A DNA stretch of 9,580 nucleotides from an uncultured Novosphingobium sp. (GCA_937996535.1 CALKVF010000053.1:1-9580), one strand, 5' to 3'. Counted from the first letter of the stretch, positions 1 through 6,632 are shown. Numbers and translations are program-made. The notes: a model not told the origin generated them from the letters alone.

Positions 1-328
1 CCGGATGGGCCCACAGGCTGGGCAGTCCGGTATCGCCGCCGGTGTAGAAGGTTGCATAGCCCAGCCGTCCGCCCAGAATGATCCCCAGCGTGCACCAGAA
101 GAACAGGTCATCGGCGTGGCGCTGCGCCATCGGCGCGCCGGGGGCGGCGATCATCTTGGTCAGGTGCCAGTAGCCCAGCAGGATCCCGGCCAGATAGGCC
201 AGCGAATACCACCGCAGCTGGAACAGCCCGAGCGGGGTCTGGAAGGCGAAGAGGTAATTCTTGAGGCCAAGGTCGACCCAGTTGATCGGGGCGGCATCGG
301 CCAGCGCGGTGAGCGATAGTGACAGCAC
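1..328 (-). CDS. lgt: Prolipoprotein diacylglyceryl transferase, N-terminal part (runs off left edge)
   Basis: Lgt is an inner-membrane enzyme that moves diacylglyceryl from phosphatidylglycerol to the lipobox cysteine of preprolipoproteins, the first step of lipoprotein maturation. The first 109 residues are visible. Residues 38-41 (LRWY) begin a hydrophobic segment to about 54, matching the HWYGLMY region of E. coli Lgt. Residues 73-95 (ADDLFFW, then LGGRLGY and FY) match the second conserved membrane segment. The catalytic His/Arg region lies outside the window. The start is GTG at 328-326: an in-frame TAA sits at 343-341, and an AGAGG Shine-Dalgarno lies about 8 bases upstream, so no longer start is possible. 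The gene diverges from the acyl-CoA synthetase gene. Family recognition by eye is firm. Confidence 0.9.
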   Translation of the reverse strand, partial: MLSLSLTALADAAPINWVDLGLKNYLFAFQTPLGLFQLRWYSLAYLAGILLGYWHLTKMIAAPGAPMAQRHADDLFFWCTLGIILGGRLGYATFYTGGDTGLPSLWAHP

Positions 329-486
329 GGGGCTTACCTCTTAAACGAACCAGAGTAGTTGGCGTTTGAACGCGTTGCGACGCGGACGCGCGCCTTCTGG
401 CACAGAGCAGGCCGGGTGACAAACCCGGCCGAGCGGGCGCGAAAAAGGGGCGTGCCCAACCACACGGATGGGATGAAGGAACCCGA
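329..486. promoter_or_regulatory. Divergent intergenic region between lgt and the acyl-CoA synthetase gene
   Basis: This 158-base spacer must hold the promoters for lgt (minus) and for the acyl-CoA synthetase-glnD unit (plus). I could not identify a convincing -35/-10 pair on either strand. The clear elements are the lgt Shine-Dalgarno (AAGAGG, about 337-344 on the minus strand), the synthetase Shine-Dalgarno (AAGGA at 476-480, six bases before ATG) and the inverted repeat at 410-430. The function is inferred from gene orientation. Confidence 0.55.
410..430. repeat. Perfect 8-bp inverted repeat in the lgt/acyl-CoA synthetase spacer
   Basis: GGCCGGGT (410-417) and ACCCGGCC (423-430) are perfect reverse complements separated by GACAA. 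As RNA this makes an 8-bp GC-rich hairpin. Neither strand has a T-run after it, so it is not an obvious intrinsic terminator. It could be an operator for a dimeric regulator or a structure in the 5' leader of the synthetase mRNA. The symmetry is seen directly; the function is unknown. Confidence 0.5.
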
Positions 487-2208
487 ATGCCGAGCGAACT
501 CGATCAGGCCATGAATGATGCCGTTGCGATGCTGACCGCGCCGGGCGGCCCCCTTGAAACGGTGCCGTTCACCCGCGATGGCTGGAGCGTGCCGATGGTC
601 AAGAATGCGCCGCCCTCGCTGGCGCACTATATCGCGCTCTACTGCGCCCAGCACGGCGATACCGAATTTCTGGTCGATGGCGATATCCGCCTGACCTTTG
701 CCGAGGTTGGCGCGGCTGCGCGCGCGGTGGCGGGCGGCCTCGTGGCCGGCCACGGCGTCCAGCGCGGTGAGCGCGTGGGGATCGCTGCGCGCAATTCGGC
801 CAACTGGATCGTGGCCTATCTGGGCGTGCTGATGGCTGGCGGGGTCGCGACCCTGCTCAACGGCTGGTGGACCGGCGAGGAACTGGCCGGCGGGATCGAT
901 CTCGCCGGCTGCCGGCTGGTGCTCGCCGATGCCCAGCGCGCGGCCCGGCTCGAAGGCCATGCCCACAGCGCCCAGATCGTGCCGATCACCCACGATTGCC
1001 CGTGGCAACAGGGGCTGGCGGCGCTGCTCGCGCAGGGCGGCGGGGCTGATACGCCGCTGCCCGAACTGACCGGCGATGATCTGGCGACGATCCTGTTCAC
1101 TTCGGGCTCGACCGGCCAGTCCAAGGGCGCGGTCTGCGATCACCGTTCGGTGGTGCAGGGCACTTTCAGCTACATCGGCCAGACGCTGACGATCCTGACA
1201 ATCCTGACCAGCCGCGGCGAAGCGCCGACGATCCAGCCGTGCAGCCTGGTCAACGTTCCGCTGTTCCACGTGACCGCCGAAGTGCCGCTGTTCCTGCAAA
1301 GCTTCGCCATCGGCCGCAAGCTGGTGCTGATGCCCAAGTGGGACGCGGAAGAGGCGATGCGCCTGATCGAGAAGGAAAAGGTCACCTATTTCGTCGGCGT
1401 GCCGCTGATGAGCTTTGAGATCGCGACCCATCCCAATCGCACCAAGTACGATCTGTCGAGCTGCACTTCGTTTGCGGGCGGCGGCGCGCCGCGTCCGATC
1501 GATCACGTGCGCCGGATCAAGGAAGCGCTGCCCCATGCCTTTCCGCTGCTGGGCTATGGCCTGACCGAGACCAATGGCGTTGGCGCGGGCAATCTCAACG
1601 AGAACTACCTCGCCAAGCCCGGGTCGACCGGCACGGCCACCAAGCCGCTGATGGAAGTCGCCGCGCTCGATGATGCGGGCAAGGTGCTGGATGCGGGCGA
1701 AGTTGGCGAGATTTCGCTGCGTTCGGTGTGCAATTTCATCGGCTATTGGCAGAACCCCGAGGCGACCCGCGAGGCGATCACCGCCGATGGCTGGTTCCGC
1801 AGCGGCGATCTCGGCTATCTCGATGCCGATGGCTATGTGTTCATCGTCGATCGCAAGAAGGACATCATCATCCGCGGCGGCGAGAATATCAGCTGCATCG
1901 AGGTTGAGCAGGCGATCTACGCCCATCCCGATGTCGCCGAGGCGAGCGTGTTCGGCCTGCCCGACGAACGCTTTGGCGAACTGCCGGTGGCGGTCTATCT
2001 GCCCGAGCCCGGCACCGAGCTTGACGAGGACGCGCTGCGCACCTTCCTGCAAGAGCGCATCGCCCCCTTCAAGGTTCCGGTGAAGCTGTGGCGGGTCGAT
2101 GCGGCGCTGCCGCGGCTGGGCACCGAAAAGGTCGACAAGCGTTCGCTCAAGGCCAGCTATCTGCCCGCGTGGCAGGCACTACAAACCGCACAGGTCGGAG
2201 CGGCGTGA
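487..2208 (+). CDS. AMP-forming acyl-CoA synthetase (class I adenylate-forming enzyme)
   Basis: This 573-aa enzyme belongs to the ANL superfamily, which activates a carboxylic acid with ATP to an acyl-AMP and passes it to CoA. The ordered core motifs are intact: P-loop TSGSTGQSKG at 205-214, a GGGAP segment near 330, YGLTET at 357-362, SGDLG at 439-443, the hinge region VDRKKD with R456, RGGEN at 463-467, and the C-terminal catalytic lysine in GTEKVDK (K548). The length fits medium/long-chain acyl-CoA ligases. The acyl substrate cannot be read from sequence, so I give no symbol. The ATG at 487 has AAGGA six bases upstream. The stop codon is one base before the glnD start, so the two genes are almost certainly co-transcribed. 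Residues 234-241 contain a short LTI-LTI-LT repeat. Confidence 0.9.
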   Translation: MPSELDQAMNDAVAMLTAPGGPLETVPFTRDGWSVPMVKNAPPSLAHYIALYCAQHGDTEFLVDGDIRLTFAEVGAAARAVAGGLVAGHGVQRGERVGIAARNSANWIVAYLGVLMAGGVATLLNGWWTGEELAGGIDLAGCRLVLADAQRAARLEGHAHSAQIVPITHDCPWQQGLAALLAQGGGADTPLPELTGDDLATILFTSGSTGQSKGAVCDHRSVVQGTFSYIGQTLTILTILTSRGEAPTIQPCSLVNVPLFHVTAEVPLFLQSFAIGRKLVLMPKWDAEEAMRLIEKEKVTYFVGVPLMSFEIATHPNRTKYDLSSCTSFAGGGAPRPIDHVRRIKEALPHAFPLLGYGLTETNGVGAGNLNENYLAKPGSTGTATKPLMEVAALDDAGKVLDAGEVGEISLRSVCNFIGYWQNPEATREAITADGWFRSGDLGYLDADGYVFIVDRKKDIIIRGGENISCIEVEQAIYAHPDVAEASVFGLPDERFGELPVAVYLPEPGTELDEDALRTFLQERIAPFKVPVKLWRVDAALPRLGTEKVDKRSLKASYLPAWQALQTAQVGAA

Positions 2209-2209
2209 C

Positions 2210-4957
2210 ATGACCGCGCTGCGGGTTCCCAACCAGCGGGCGATCATCGATCGCCGCGCTCTGGCCGAAGCCATCGCCGAAGCCGTGGCGCCAAAGGGCG
2301 GGGCGGCGGCGCGGCCGGCGGTGGTGGACCTGCTGCGCGGGGCATTGGCGGCCGGGCGGGCCGAGATCGCCCGCCGCCTTGCGGCCAAACCATCGGCCGG
2401 GCACGACTGCGCCGAGGCGCAGGCTTTCCTCGTCGATCAGCTGGTCCGGGTGATCCACGACCATGTGATTGGTGATGTCTACCGCGCCAGCAACCGCACC
2501 TCGGGTGAGCGCCTCACGGTGATGGCGGTCGGCGGCTATGGCCGGGGTGAAATGGCGCCCCATTCGGATGTCGACATCACCTTCATCACCCCGATCAAGC
2601 AGACCCCGTGGTGCGAGCAGGTGATCGAGGCGATGCTCTATTTCCTGTGGGATCTGGGGCTCAAGGTCGGGCATTCGAGCCGCTCGCTCGACGATATGGT
2701 GCGCATGGCGCGCGGCGATCTGACGATCCGCACCGCGATGCTCGAAGGGCGTTATGTCTGGGGGGACCAGCCCCTGTTCGACGAGGCCCAGGCCCGCTTT
2801 CAGGCCGAGGTCGTGGCCGGGAGCGAGCGCCAGTTCGTCTCCGAAAAGCTGGCCGAGCGCAATGAACGGCACAAGCGGCTGGGCGACAGCCGCTATGTCG
2901 TCGAACCCAATGTGAAAGAGGGCAAGGGGGGCTTGCGTGACCTCCACACGCTCTACTGGATCGGCAAATACATTCACCACGTGCGCGACGTGTCCGAGCT
3001 GGTCGATGCCGGGCTGCTTACGCCGACCGAATACCGCTCGTTCCGCCGTGCGGAGAACTTTTTTTGGGCGGTGCGCTGCCACCTCCACACCATCACCCGC
3101 CGGGCCGAGGATCGGCTGACCTTCGATCTCCAGCGCGAAGTCGCCGCGCGGATGCAGTTCGCCGACCGCCCGGGCAAGAGCGCGGTCGAGCGGTTCATGC
3201 AGTATTTCTTCCTGCAGGCAAAACGGGTGGGGCACCTCACCGGGCTGTTCCTGGCCCAGCTTGACGATCAGTTCGCTAAGAAGCAGCCGCGCGGGCTGCT
3301 CGCGGGGTTCCGCGCGCGGCGGCGGATCTTGAAGGGCTACGTCCTGTTCGGCGGGCGGATCAACGTGCCTTCGGATGATTGGTTTGCGCAGGATCCCGTG
3401 CGCCTGATCGAGATTTTCGCGCTGGCGGATCAGAACGGGCTCGAAGTCCATCCCGAGGCGATGCGCCTCGCGGTGCGCGATGCCCGGCTGGTCGATGCCG
3501 TGCGCGAGGATCCGCGCGCCAATGCGCTGTTCCTCGATCTGCTGACTAGCCGCAACGATCCCGAAACGGTGCTGCGCTGGCTGGGCGAGGCCGGCGTGTT
3601 TGGCCGCTTCGTGCCCGATTTCGGGCGGGTCAACGCCCAGATGCAGTTCGACATGTATCACCACTATACGGTCGATGAGCACACGATCCGCGCGATCGGG
3701 CTGATGTCGCGGATCGAAAAGGGCGAGATGAAAGCGGACCACCCGCTTGCCACCACGATTATTCACAAGGTGATCAACCGCCGCGCGCTCTACGCCTCGA
3801 TCCTGATGCACGACATCGCCAAGGGCCGGCGCGGCGACCATTCGGTGCTGGGCGCCGAAGTCGCGCTCAAGCTGTGTCCGCGGCTTGGCCTCAGCCCCGA
3901 GGAAACCGCGCTGGTCAGCTGGCTGGTCCGCCAGCACCTGCTGATGAGCGCGACTGCCTTCAAGCGCGATCTGGCCGATTACAAGACCATCACCGATTTT
4001 GTCGAACAGGTGCAGTCGGTTGAGCGGCTGCGGCTGCTCGCAATGCTGACAATCGTCGACATTCGCGCGGTTGGCCCGGGGGTGTGGAACAGCTGGAAGC
4101 GCCAGTTGATCCACGAGCTTTACGAAGCCGCCGAAGAGCGTCTGCGGTTGGGCCACGTCAAGCACGGGCGGGCCGAACGGATCGCGGCCAAGCAGGCAGC
4201 CGTGGCGCAGCGGCTGGGCAAGCAGGGCAAGCTGGTCGAACGCTATGCCAAGCAGGTCAGCGATGCCTACTGGATCGCCGAGCCGGAGGACATCATCGCG
4301 ATGAACCTGATCCAGCTCGATGTCGCCAAGGGGCAGTCGCTCGACGTGCATACCGAATACTATGCTGCGCGCGGGGCTACGCTGGTGACCGTGATCGCGG
4401 CGGACCATCCGGGGCTGTTCTACCGCATCGCTGGCGGGATCCACCTGGCCGGCGGCAACATCATCGACGCGCGCATCCACACCACGCGCGGCGGCATGGC
4501 GGTCGACAATTTTCTGGTGCAGGATCCGCTGGGGCGGCCCTTCTCGGAAGAAGGCCAGTTGGCCCGGATCAAGGCGATGATCGGCGATGCGCTCGCCAAC
4601 AAGATCAAGCTGGTGCCGCAGCTCGCCGCCCGTCCGTTGGCCCGGCCGCGGGCCGACGCGTTTGAGGTCCACCCGGGGGTGGAGTTCGACAACGATGCCT
4701 CGAACCGTTTCACCGTGGTCGAAGTCAACGCGCGGGATCGCCCGGCGCTGCTCAACCGGCTGGCGCGTGCGCTGTTCGAAGCCAAGCTGATGGTGCATTC
4801 CGCCCACATCGCCACCTATGGCGAACGCGCGGTCGATACCTTCTACGTCACCGATCTGCTGGGCGAGAAGATCGATGCGCCGCAGCGTCTGAAGGCGGTG
4901 GAGAAGAAACTGCTCGAAGCCGCCGGCGAAGAAACCGTCGAAGTGGCTGCGGCCTGA
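2210..4957 (+). CDS. glnD: [Protein-PII] uridylyltransferase / uridylyl-removing enzyme
   Basis: GlnD is the bifunctional glutamine sensor that uridylylates PII proteins (GlnB/GlnK) when glutamine is low and removes UMP when it is high. The 915-aa product shows all four domains: nucleotidyltransferase with GGYGRGE at 108-114 and SDVD at 119-122 (metal ligands D120 and D122); the GlnD signature VVEPNVKEGKGGLRDLHTL at about 230-247; an HD domain with YHHYTVDEH (483-491) and the HD pair H534-D535 in HDIAKG; and two C-terminal ACT domains starting near 724 (DHPG at 732-735) and 832 (RDRPALL at 842-848). The length is usual for alphaproteobacterial GlnD. I chose the ATG at 2210 because GGAG lies nine bases upstream; a longer frame back to 2099 would overlap the preceding gene. 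The gene follows the acyl-CoA synthetase by one base and is convergent with asd. Confidence 0.95.
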   Translation: MTALRVPNQRAIIDRRALAEAIAEAVAPKGGAAARPAVVDLLRGALAAGRAEIARRLAAKPSAGHDCAEAQAFLVDQLVRVIHDHVIGDVYRASNRTSGERLTVMAVGGYGRGEMAPHSDVDITFITPIKQTPWCEQVIEAMLYFLWDLGLKVGHSSRSLDDMVRMARGDLTIRTAMLEGRYVWGDQPLFDEAQARFQAEVVAGSERQFVSEKLAERNERHKRLGDSRYVVEPNVKEGKGGLRDLHTLYWIGKYIHHVRDVSELVDAGLLTPTEYRSFRRAENFFWAVRCHLHTITRRAEDRLTFDLQREVAARMQFADRPGKSAVERFMQYFFLQAKRVGHLTGLFLAQLDDQFAKKQPRGLLAGFRARRRILKGYVLFGGRINVPSDDWFAQDPVRLIEIFALADQNGLEVHPEAMRLAVRDARLVDAVREDPRANALFLDLLTSRNDPETVLRWLGEAGVFGRFVPDFGRVNAQMQFDMYHHYTVDEHTIRAIGLMSRIEKGEMKADHPLATTIIHKVINRRALYASILMHDIAKGRRGDHSVLGAEVALKLCPRLGLSPEETALVSWLVRQHLLMSATAFKRDLADYKTITDFVEQVQSVERLRLLAMLTIVDIRAVGPGVWNSWKRQLIHELYEAAEERLRLGHVKHGRAERIAAKQAAVAQRLGKQGKLVERYAKQVSDAYWIAEPEDIIAMNLIQLDVAKGQSLDVHTEYYAARGATLVTVIAADHPGLFYRIAGGIHLAGGNIIDARIHTTRGGMAVDNFLVQDPLGRPFSEEGQLARIKAMIGDALANKIKLVPQLAARPLARPRADAFEVHPGVEFDNDASNRFTVVEVNARDRPALLNRLARALFEAKLMVHSAHIATYGERAVDTFYVTDLLGEKIDAPQRLKAVEKKLLEAAGEETVEVAAA

Positions 4958-4963
4958 GCGAAA

Positions 4964-4994
4964 GGTGGGGAAGGCACGCTGGCCTTCCCGCACC
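4964..4994. terminator. Probable bidirectional terminator between glnD and asd
   Basis: GGTGGGGAAGGC (4964-4975) pairs with GCCTTCCCGCACC (4982-4994) across a six-base loop, giving 12 pairs with one bulged C. It lies seven bases after the glnD stop and 10 bases after the asd stop on the other strand. U-tracts are poor on both sides (TATATTCCTT after it on plus, TTTCGCT on minus), so termination may be partial or Rho-assisted. The position between convergent stops supports a shared terminator. Confidence 0.7.
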
Positions 4995-5004
4995 ACTATA
5001 TTCC

Positions 5005-6033
5005 TTACCCGATCAGGGCTTCGGCGATCTGCACTGCGTTGAGCGCGGCGCCCTTGCGCAGGTTGTCGCCGACCACGAACAGCGCGAGGCCATGGTCGAC
5101 CGTAGGGTCGACGCGGACGCGGCCGACGAAGACCGGATCCTTGCCGGTGGCATCAAGCGGGTTGGGCACTTCGGTGACCACGACGCCCGGGGCCTGGCCG
5201 AGCAGTTCCAGTGCGCGCGCGGCGCTGATCGGGCGGTCGAATTCGGTATTGATCGACAGCGCATGGCCGGTGAACACTGGCACGCGAACGCAGGTGCCCG
5301 ACACCGGCAGGCTGTCGATCTTGAGGATCTTGCGGCTTTCGTCGCGCAGCTTGAGCTCTTCCTCGGTGTAGTCGTCCTCGCCCAGCACGTAGTTGAGCGG
5401 CACGACGTTGTGCGCGATCGGCACGGCCCACTTTTCCGCCTTGGGCAGCAGGTCTTCGTGGCCGCCTTCGGCGAGATCACGCGCGCGGTTGCCGACATGG
5501 TCGATCTGGCGGGCGAGCACGTCGATCCCTTCAAGCCCGCCGCCCGACACCGCCTGATAGGTCGAAACGATCAGGCGCTTGAGCCCGGCTTCATCGTGCA
5601 GCGGCTTCAGCACCGGCATCGCGGCCATGGTGGTGCAGTTGGGGTTGGCGATGATGCCCTTGGGCAGGTTGGCCATCGCGTCCGCGTTCACTTCGGCAAC
5701 GACCAGCGGCACTTCCGGGTCCGAGCGCCAGGCCGAGCTGTTGTCGATCACGATCGCGCCAGCGGCGGCAACCTTGGGGGCGAGCGCCTTGGAGGTCGAG
5801 CCGCCCGCGCTGAACAGCACCACGTCGAGCCCGGCGAAGTCGGCGGTTTCGGCGTCTTCGATCGTCACGCCATCGACCACCTTGCCGGCCGAACGCGCCG
5901 AGGCGAACAGGCGCAGGGTGCCAATCGGGAAATTGCGTTCCTTGAGGATCGCCAGCATGGTCGACCCGACAACGCCGGTTGCGCCGACGATCCCGACGTT
6001 GAGCTTCTGCCCGGGGGCGAAACGATGCACCAT
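5005..6033 (-). CDS. asd: Aspartate-semialdehyde dehydrogenase
   Basis: This enzyme reduces aspartyl phosphate to aspartate semialdehyde with NADPH. It is the branch point to lysine/diaminopimelate, threonine, isoleucine and methionine. The 342-aa product has the dinucleotide-binding GATGVVG at 17-23, FSAGGSTS at 74-81, the nucleophilic cysteine C133 in NPNCTT, STYQAVSGGG with Q160, and the substrate/base residues R250 and H257 in RVPVFTGHAL. The length matches the bacterial family. I prefer ATG at 6033 (AAGGAG eight bases upstream) over the adjacent in-frame GTG at 6036, which would sit only five bases from it. The gene is preceded by a leader peptide and attenuator (6251-6086), which suggests control by amino acid supply. 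It is convergent with glnD. Confidence 0.95.
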   Translation of the reverse strand: MVHRFAPGQKLNVGIVGATGVVGSTMLAILKERNFPIGTLRLFASARSAGKVVDGVTIEDAETADFAGLDVVLFSAGGSTSKALAPKVAAAGAIVIDNSSAWRSDPEVPLVVAEVNADAMANLPKGIIANPNCTTMAAMPVLKPLHDEAGLKRLIVSTYQAVSGGGLEGIDVLARQIDHVGNRARDLAEGGHEDLLPKAEKWAVPIAHNVVPLNYVLGEDDYTEEELKLRDESRKILKIDSLPVSGTCVRVPVFTGHALSINTEFDRPISAARALELLGQAPGVVVTEVPNPLDATGKDPVFVGRVRVDPTVDHGLALFVVGDNLRKGAALNAVQIAEALIG

Positions 6034-6085
6034 CACTACTACTCCTTGTTCAGGCGGAGCCGCGCGAGGTGTTCATCCGGTTTGG

Positions 6086-6114
6086 AAGAAAGCCCCGGCT
6101 GCTCGCGCGGGGCT
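6086..6114 (-). terminator. Attenuator terminator hairpin (3:4) in the asd leader
   Basis: On the minus strand AGCCCCG (6114-6108) pairs perfectly with CGGGGCT (6097-6091) around a ten-base loop. The tract TTTCTT (6091-6086) follows at once. This is an intrinsic terminator 52 bases before the asd ATG, so it lies inside the asd leader rather than after a gene. It comes 15 bases after the leader-peptide stop codon. Its left arm overlaps the region that can pair with 6157-6159 in the alternative antiterminator fold. Confidence 0.75.
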
Positions 6115-6176
6115 GGTTGTCCGGGTGCCTCAGGCCAGGCACACCACCACAACCGTCCCGCCGGCGGCGGTCGGTT
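6110..6176 (-). promoter_or_regulatory. Alternative hairpins 1:2 and 2:3 (antiterminator) of the asd attenuator
   Basis: Two further folds compete with the terminator. Fold 1:2 pairs AACCG (6176-6172) with CGGTT (6155-6151) and CGCC (6169-6166) with GGCG (6162-6159). Fold 2:3 pairs 6159-6149 (GGGACGGTTGT) with 6120-6110 (ACAACCAGCCC): six pairs, a 2x2 internal loop, then three pairs that take CCC from the terminator's left arm. If a ribosome stalls on the Ile-Ile-Thr-Thr codons (6189-6178) it should cover strand 1, leaving strand 2 free to pair with strand 3 and permit read-through into asd. The pairings are seen by eye; energies were not computed. Confidence 0.6.
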
Positions 6177-6210
6177 TGGTGGTAATAATCTGGCGAGCGG
6201 TTCCAAACAT
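6130..6210 (-). CDS. Leader peptide of the asd attenuator (26 aa)
   Basis: This very short gene begins ATG at 6210-6208 and ends TGA at 6132-6130. The peptide is rich in the amino acids at stake: residues 8-11 are Ile-Ile-Thr-Thr, there are five threonines in all, and residues 19-23 are Thr-Val-Val-Val-Val, followed by Cys-Leu-Ala. Its stop lies just before the terminator hairpin at 6114-6086, and asd follows. This order is what ribosome-mediated attenuation requires, as in thrL of the E. coli threonine operon. The Ile codons are ATT ATT although the surrounding genes nearly always use ATC. The Shine-Dalgarno is weak (AGGG at 6223-6220, nine bases upstream), and the start codon lies in the arm of a 10-bp inverted repeat. 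I know of no established name for it. The role is inferred from architecture. Confidence 0.72.
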   Translation of the reverse strand: MFGTARQIITTKPTAAGGTVVVVCLA

Positions 6211-6251
6211 TGCGCGGCGCCCTAGCGGGGCACTCGCGCAATGTAAACCGC
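6197..6251 (-). repeat. Long stem-loop at the 5' end of the asd leader, enclosing the leader-peptide start
   Basis: A perfect 10-bp inverted repeat, ACATTGCGCG (6207-6216) and CGCGCAATGT (6235-6244), is flanked outside by GCGGTT (6197-6202) pairing with AACCGC (6246-6251) and inside by GCCC (6219-6222) pairing with GGGC (6228-6231). That gives 20 pairs with small internal loops. On the minus strand the 3' arm of the 10-bp stem contains the leader ATG, and the weak AGGG falls in the apical part. It could limit leader translation, act as an operator, or be a partial terminator for the upstream AhpD-like gene. Confidence 0.6.
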
Positions 6252-6278
6252 CTTTGCGATGGCTTGCGTGAAATTTTG

Positions 6279-6632
6279 CTACTCGGTGGCGGCTGCGGCG
6301 AACTGATCGTATGCTTCTACCGCCTGGGCTGCGTACATCAGGCTGGGGCCGGCCCCCATGTAGAGCGCCATGCCCATCGTCTCCATCACCTCGTCGCGGC
6401 TGGCGCCCGATTGCACGGCGGCCTTGGCGTGAAAGGCCACGCAGCCATCGCAGCGGATCGCCACGGCAATGGCCAGCGCGATCAGCTCCTTGGTCCGGGT
6501 ATCAAGCGCGCCGCCCTTGGTCGCAGCCTGGGCCATGCCCGAAAAGGCCTTCATCACTTCGGGCGAGCCAAGGCGCACTTCCTTGATCGCAGCCGAAAGC
6601 TCTCCCGCCATCGCGGGCCAATCCTTGTGCAT
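6279..6632 (-). CDS. AhpD-like / carboxymuconolactone decarboxylase family protein
   Basis: This 117-aa protein carries the family's thiol motif E-x11-C-x2-C-x3-H exactly: E49, C61, C64 and H68. AhpD-type members use this CxxC as a peroxidase or disulfide reductase centre; true gamma-carboxymuconolactone decarboxylases lack the CxxC. An AhpD-like redox function is therefore more likely than aromatic degradation, but the substrate is unknown. The length is typical of single-domain members, which form oligomers. ATG at 6632 has GGAG nine bases upstream. The gene lies 24 bases after the 62-aa membrane protein gene and is probably co-transcribed with it. The thioredoxin gene across the divergent promoter also belongs to thiol redox chemistry, which fits but does not prove a link. 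Confidence 0.85.
   Translation of the reverse strand: MHKDWPAMAGELSAAIKEVRLGSPEVMKAFSGMAQAATKGGALDTRTKELIALAIAVAIRCDGCVAFHAKAAVQSGASRDEVMETMGMALYMGAGPSLMYAAQAVEAYDQFAAAATE

Noticed and set aside
334..2052. A 572-codon open frame on the minus strand opposite the acyl-CoA synthetase gene.
   Set aside because: It mirrors a well-supported coding sequence and would cross the lgt promoter region; it has no family motifs.
2099..2209. An upstream extension of glnD by 37 codons.
   Set aside because: It would overlap the acyl-CoA synthetase gene in another frame. The extension is Arg/Ser/Pro-rich shadow sequence, and the ATG at 2210 has its own GGAG and begins a GlnD-like N-terminus.
2147..4996. A 949-codon open frame on the minus strand opposite glnD.
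   Set aside because: It is antisense to a gene with complete GlnD motifs. Its composition is the mirror of high-GC codon bias (many His, Gln, Arg, Asp), with no recognisable domain and a start lying beyond the glnD stop. Long antisense frames are expected in GC-rich genomes.
5092..6225. A 377-codon open frame on the plus strand opposite asd.
   Set aside because: It is antisense to a fully motif-supported asd and runs through the attenuator region; the composition is typical of a shadow frame.
6050..6241. A 63-codon frame on the minus strand overlapping the asd leader in another frame.
   Set aside because: Its content is Arg/Pro-rich with no pattern. The 26-codon frame at 6210-6130 has a clear regulatory logic that this one lacks.
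6034..6281. A riboswitch (lysine or SAM type) upstream of asd.
   Set aside because: I see no lysine or SAM aptamer core. The region is fully explained by a short peptide gene plus competing hairpins.
6279..6632. Calling the CMD-family protein a true 4-carboxymuconolactone decarboxylase.
   Set aside because: It has the AhpD-like CxxC motif, and no protocatechuate-pathway genes are nearby.
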